Source of the DNA: Sphagnum compactum | Taxonomy: Eukaryota > Bryophyta > Sphagnopsida > Sphagnales | Direction of reading: 5' to 3' | Assembly: GCA_965153455.1 (NCBI GenBank) | Contig: OZ234495.1 | Span: 23,618,875 to 23,682,874 of the forward strand | DNA: 64,000 bases | Shown: piece after piece, positions 60,020 to 64,000 of the stretch | Position numbering within the stretch: position 1 is the stretch's first letter | Layout: the number at the start of each line of letters is the position of its first letter | Made by a program: the position numbers and the translations under genes | The notes under the pieces: generated by a model | Told to the model about the DNA's origin: nothing | Databases searched by the model: none | The model's input: only the letters and a program-made list of their open reading frames with translations

Positions 60020-63000
60020 TCAGACATCTCCTTCAGCAGCCATCCTGGGAGAGAATATTATTCATCACAAGTCAGTTAGAGAGCAGCAGTAAACATGCAT
60101 GCAGCATATATCCCATAAACCCTACTTACCCAGTTAGGATGCTCATCTGCTCATGCTGTTTCAGAATGAACAGAACACAGGTGTGTCTCAGAGAGAGAGC
60201 ATGATATGCTTCAGCTAATTCATACACATTTGCCACATTCTCTACTGTCAAATCCTGCAACCACAAACCAAACAACACCTCAAACCAACTCACAGAAACC
60301 AGCTATGCCCTTGCTTGCAGTGGCTACTCAGAAGCAACAAAGGTTTTCTAGAGAAGAGGAAAATATGTTGTGTCCAGCACCGGTCAGCACCTACAATGAG
60401 ACCTCTTGTCCTTTGATCAGATTTGAAGTGCAGGTGAGGTAACTTTCATGAAACTGACCTGCGCTATAGAAAACTCGCATAACTGTTTTGAGTCCTTCAA
60501 GAAGCTACTGATCTGCAGCCCTCAGAAGGTCTTGTGCAACATCTGTGGTTACCGCAACTGCACCTGTGTATTTAGGTTCACATTTGTACATCCAACTCTG
60601 ACATACAAAAAAAGAGCTGTACCTCATCAACTCAAAGACTTTCCAGCTTATATTAGGAATCTCAATATATCCTTTGCTTCCATCTCCTGTAATAGACAAT
60701 AAGCAGTGTTCAACCTCCACCCTGGACAATGTGACAATAGCCTCTTCTAGAAACCTTCACCCCCACAGTTCACCAACACATGAAGTATTTGCCTGTTCTT
60801 GTGAATAAGACACAAGTTGCATCAACATGGTTAGCTGCACCCTGGTCAACATTTCAAGAAAGAAGTCAAAATCCTTCTAACTTGGCAAAGATCTGCAGAT
60901 CACCAGGCATGTCACCATAGACAGAAAGCAAGGCAATTCATATCTCCAGCAACAAGTAATGAAGTGTACCCTGTAGCCACTGTCAAACATGGCACAAAAT
61001 GCATCAGATGATGCCAACAATGCAATCCTGTGTGCAAAGAATTGCCTTCCTGCAAGCATACTATTGCCGTTAGAACACAAACTATCCTGGCATAAAACAG
61101 AAACATGCAAGAGCAAACTATAAACTGGAACAGAAGAAGGCTCTAATACATCATGTGCCTTCACAGCTAGTCCCTTCATGACACTCTTGCAACCATCAAA
61201 AAGGGTTACAAATTATCAAGAAGCATTCATTTTATATGAGTCACACCTTCTACAAGAAATGTAACATCAGAGAGTGTACTGCTGTTGACATACTGTTCAC
61301 CCAAATAGACCTGCAAAGTGTGAAATAGACCATAAATGTGAGAAAATCCATGAAATGCACTAAGGAACAACTCTTAGAAAGCAGAGGTGAGATAAAAGGC
61401 ATGCTGGTGCTTCACTTGATCAAACATTGCAAAAACAGAAACAGATTTGCACCCAACTTGCAAAGACACTTCAGAAACATTCTTCTTCAGAGAGCCTAAC
61501 AAACAACTCCTAGCATCACAAGCATTTTTTATGCACAACAATAACATGTGAGCAACTATTGGTCTGCATACTGATGACAGACATAAATCACACGTTTTGG
61601 CTTATGTTCCCAATCATTTTTGACATCAACACCAGTAGACAATGAAACATTTAGATATACAAAGAAACTGAGGTCACAAACCTGTGGTGTGGGAGGCAGA
61701 GGGACCACATCAATAGGTGAGACAGCTGTAGCTTTCTTAGCCAGTGTGCATAATGCATGGGCACCATCATGTTGCTGTTTCAGGTCAGTAAATGAAGTTA
61801 GCATTTCCAACAGCACCTCCATCCCTGGAATGACAGCATGTAAGTATGTCAGAAAAGGCTGCTGTTACAGGTCTTTCTCTGCTGAAAAACAAGCTGTGAT
61901 GAAATTTAATCCAGCCAAAACTGAGCTCTTGCTGTTCTCAATAAATATGATATGCTGGTCATCAGCGGAACACAGGTGCGCAAGAGTGGTGGCAACCCTT
62001 CTCTGGACAATCTTGTCTGCTGACCACATGAGGTAAAGAAGATGCTTCAGTACCTGACACAGAGCAACAAAACACATGGGGAGTCAATGTCTGCAGTACT
62101 TCTCTCCACCATGCCTGCTACCAATATCATCTCAACACCAGAAAACAATTGACACAATTACTCATCCATCCATGGATCTTTTCTTCCAACCTCTTCAACG
62201 TTTTCTGTACACAGTCCTTAGATGCCTGCAGAAGATGCCATACATGAAAACACAATGGTTTGTTCCTTAGAACCAGGCTGCATTTTGTCACTTCACTGCA
62301 GTTAATTAACTAATAACAAACAAGGCACATAAACCAATCCACCAACTACATGATTTGCAGCAATAAACCAATCCTCTTGGTAATCAGACATAAAATCATA
62401 GGAAAGTCTCCACAGCTGCAGGAATGTACATACAGATTCCATTAACGTGTGAAACAAAAGCTAAAAAGATAGTTATGCACACATAGAGCCAAGTAAGCAG
62501 CACAAAACTACCTGCACAATAAGCTCATCATTGAAGAGCATTTGAACACCACCCTCCCTGACTATGTCAGACACATTGTCCTGAAAAACAAAGGTATGGA
62601 TAACTTAAGTTGCTACTCAAATACATTGCAAGTACGTGAAGTCAAGTGGGTGTATACCTCCCACCTCTTATACTGAAAATGTCCAAGTTTCTCATCTTTA
62701 ACTAACCTAACAAACTAAGAATTTCCATTTATCCAAGAAGATACATGTAGCAATCAAGAGAACCAGGGAGTCCTAACACATTCAGGTTCAGTTCCTCACC
62801 TCATTATCAGCCAAGCCATACAGAGCAAAAGCTGCAATATGCTGCAAGGATCCATTCTTGGAATCCAGGAGTTCAAGCAAGGGCCTCAGCCCACCATCAT
62901 GGACAATTCCAGCTTGGTTGTGTGAGTTCTGTGAGGACTATAAAAAGAAAGTGTTACTATTTCAGGACTTTGCTGACTCAATCACTGAATCTTCAGCCAG

Positions 63001-63865
63001 TGCAGAAATCAGAGCAGCAGTGATCAGAACCTGAGCTAGATGGCCCAAAGCAAATGCTGCCATTTCACGAAGTTGAGGATCTGGAGCTTCAAGCAAGCTT
63101 ATAAGTGGTTGAACTGCCTCACATTGGACAATGTGTACCTGAAAGCACACAACCTTTATTGAGCACCAGACACCAACAACAAACAAGCCTTTGGACTGGG
63201 TTCTGAGTCCTTTCATTAGAAACTTGACTATTATCCAACATATCTGCACTGTGCCTGTTGACCACTACTTGAGAATATATCTTCATAAGAATCAAGACCT
63301 TCTCCTTACTTATAACTCCAGTCTACATGAATAGAAATGAGATGACCTTAACAATGAGGGTATAGAAGTTTCAGATCCAGAAACATATCAGTGATGGGAA
63401 AAAAGAGAAGACACAACTAAGAGAAAAATCTATAAGCAGTTTAAACAAAAGAGCAGTAACATGTACATTCAATCACCAACAATAGCAAAATGGACTAGCT
63501 ACCATAAACTGCCCACTGATTTTGTCAGCTCCTAGCCAATGAGGAGGTCCATGTCATACTTGAACCAACATAATGTGTATTTGTCAGCAGTTCAGCAGAA
63601 ACAGGAAGACACAATGATGGTGAGCTCAAGAAATCATAAAAGAAGAGGAATTGACAAAGGAAACCAAGAAGGGGGAGAACAAATAGAAGAAGGAAATCAA
63701 AACCCTCCAAACAACCACCAATTGAACTTAAAGAACTCGGTGCAAGCAGGGAGTAGAAAAGAGCATCTGAACAGGTACAGAATCCACACCTTGCACTCAG
63801 GATCTGTTGTAGCAAATTGGCCCAACAGGAGAGCAGCCTCCATTTGGCTTTCCTGACAGCTCGAG
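60020..63865 (-). CDS. ABAP1: Armadillo-repeat/BTB protein, ABAP1/ARIA type, 5' end beyond the window
   Basis: In Arabidopsis, ARIA and ABAP1 combine N-terminal ARM repeats with a C-terminal BTB domain; they act in ABA signalling and in cell-division control. Minus-strand exons: 63790-63865 (MEAALLLGQFATTDPECK), 63031-63138, 62800-62928 (GLRPLLELLDSKNGSLQH), 62512-62580, 62166-62225 (KTLKRLEEKIHGW), 61933-62053, 61682-61824, 61247-61310 (LGEQYVNSSTLSDVTFLVE), 60970-61049 (BTB core, FAHRIALLASSDAFCAMFDS), a disrupted segment 60459-60686, 60130-60254 and 60020 onward. ARM exon phases fit perfectly. The intron after 61933 seems to use a GC donor (a|gcaaga). The exon ending KIHGW lacks a usable GT donor in phase. 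Earlier exons lie past the right edge. The ARM half looks functional; the BTB half does not. Confidence 0.85.
60459..60686 (-). pseudogene. Disrupted second half of the BTB domain in the ABAP1-like gene
   Basis: The segment starts in the frame set by the previous exon (EMEAKDI), but IEIPNISWKVFELM is two bases out of frame, after 'atatatt' where 'att' is expected. Between ELMR and YTGAVAVTTDVAQDLLRAAD an extra stretch of about 50 bases occurs where the family is continuous. The tyrosine after AADQ is a TAG stop (60505-60507). LLEGLK is followed by one extra A before LCEFSIAQ. The reading is direct; whether this is a true pseudogene or assembly error is open. Confidence 0.7.
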
Positions 63866-64000
63866 CTGATGACATGCAACAAGGAAAATGTAAGCTGTAG
63901 TCAACCAAGCCAATCTTTGTGAAGCCTCTCCACAGAAGCAATACTCATAATGTGTGTTCTCAGAGATCAATGTAGGAATAAATCTCAAACCAACACTGAA

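Overview
This window is nuclear DNA from a land plant. The genes have many introns with GT-AG borders, plant versions of conserved eukaryotic proteins, and large AT-rich stretches with Copia, Helitron and MITE-type remains. One gene is a homologue of CCDC61/VFL3, a basal-body protein needed for motile cilia. That points to a plant with swimming sperm (bryophyte, lycophyte, fern, cycad or Ginkgo) rather than a flowering plant or conifer; I cannot choose among these from the sequence alone.

Layout: 1-8.65 kb is repeat-rich: a degenerate tandem array, a MITE-like element and a decayed Ty1/copia retrotransposon. Its 3' LTR ends about 500 bp before a complete six-exon ubiquitin-conjugating enzyme gene (UBE2H/UBC4-6 class, 9156-12501, +). 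Next come a 4 x 41 bp tandem repeat, an unrecognised six-exon gene (14282-17720, +) whose exon phases all agree, and a two-exon microprotein gene resembling UQCC6/BRAWNIN (18673-19338, +). A complete six-exon ubiquitin-specific protease (UBP3/UBP4 type) lies at 22818-25755 (-). From 25.8 to 46 kb there is no gene I can defend: the DNA is AT-rich, with minisatellite arrays (29-31 kb), a possible SINE head, a weak double-stranded-RNA-binding-like relic, and a group of Helitron ends in tandem (42.3-45.3 kb). The complete four-exon ribosomal protein gene RPL26 follows (46151-47740, +). A twelve-exon CCDC61/VFL3 homologue fills 49952-57719 (-). The right end holds the 3' part of an armadillo-repeat/BTB gene (ABAP1/ARIA type, 60020 to beyond 63865, -). 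Its ARM exons are intact, but its BTB exons carry a frame break, an insertion, a stop and a second frame break.

How the genes relate: they are separate housekeeping or developmental genes, not an operon. An E2 enzyme and a deubiquitinase lie within 11 kb of each other, but nothing shows that they act together. All exon borders were read by eye from splice signals, reading phase and family similarity. The exon sums give 183 aa (E2), 371 aa (UBP), 147 aa (RPL26), 86 aa (UQCC6-like) and about 501 aa (CCDC61).
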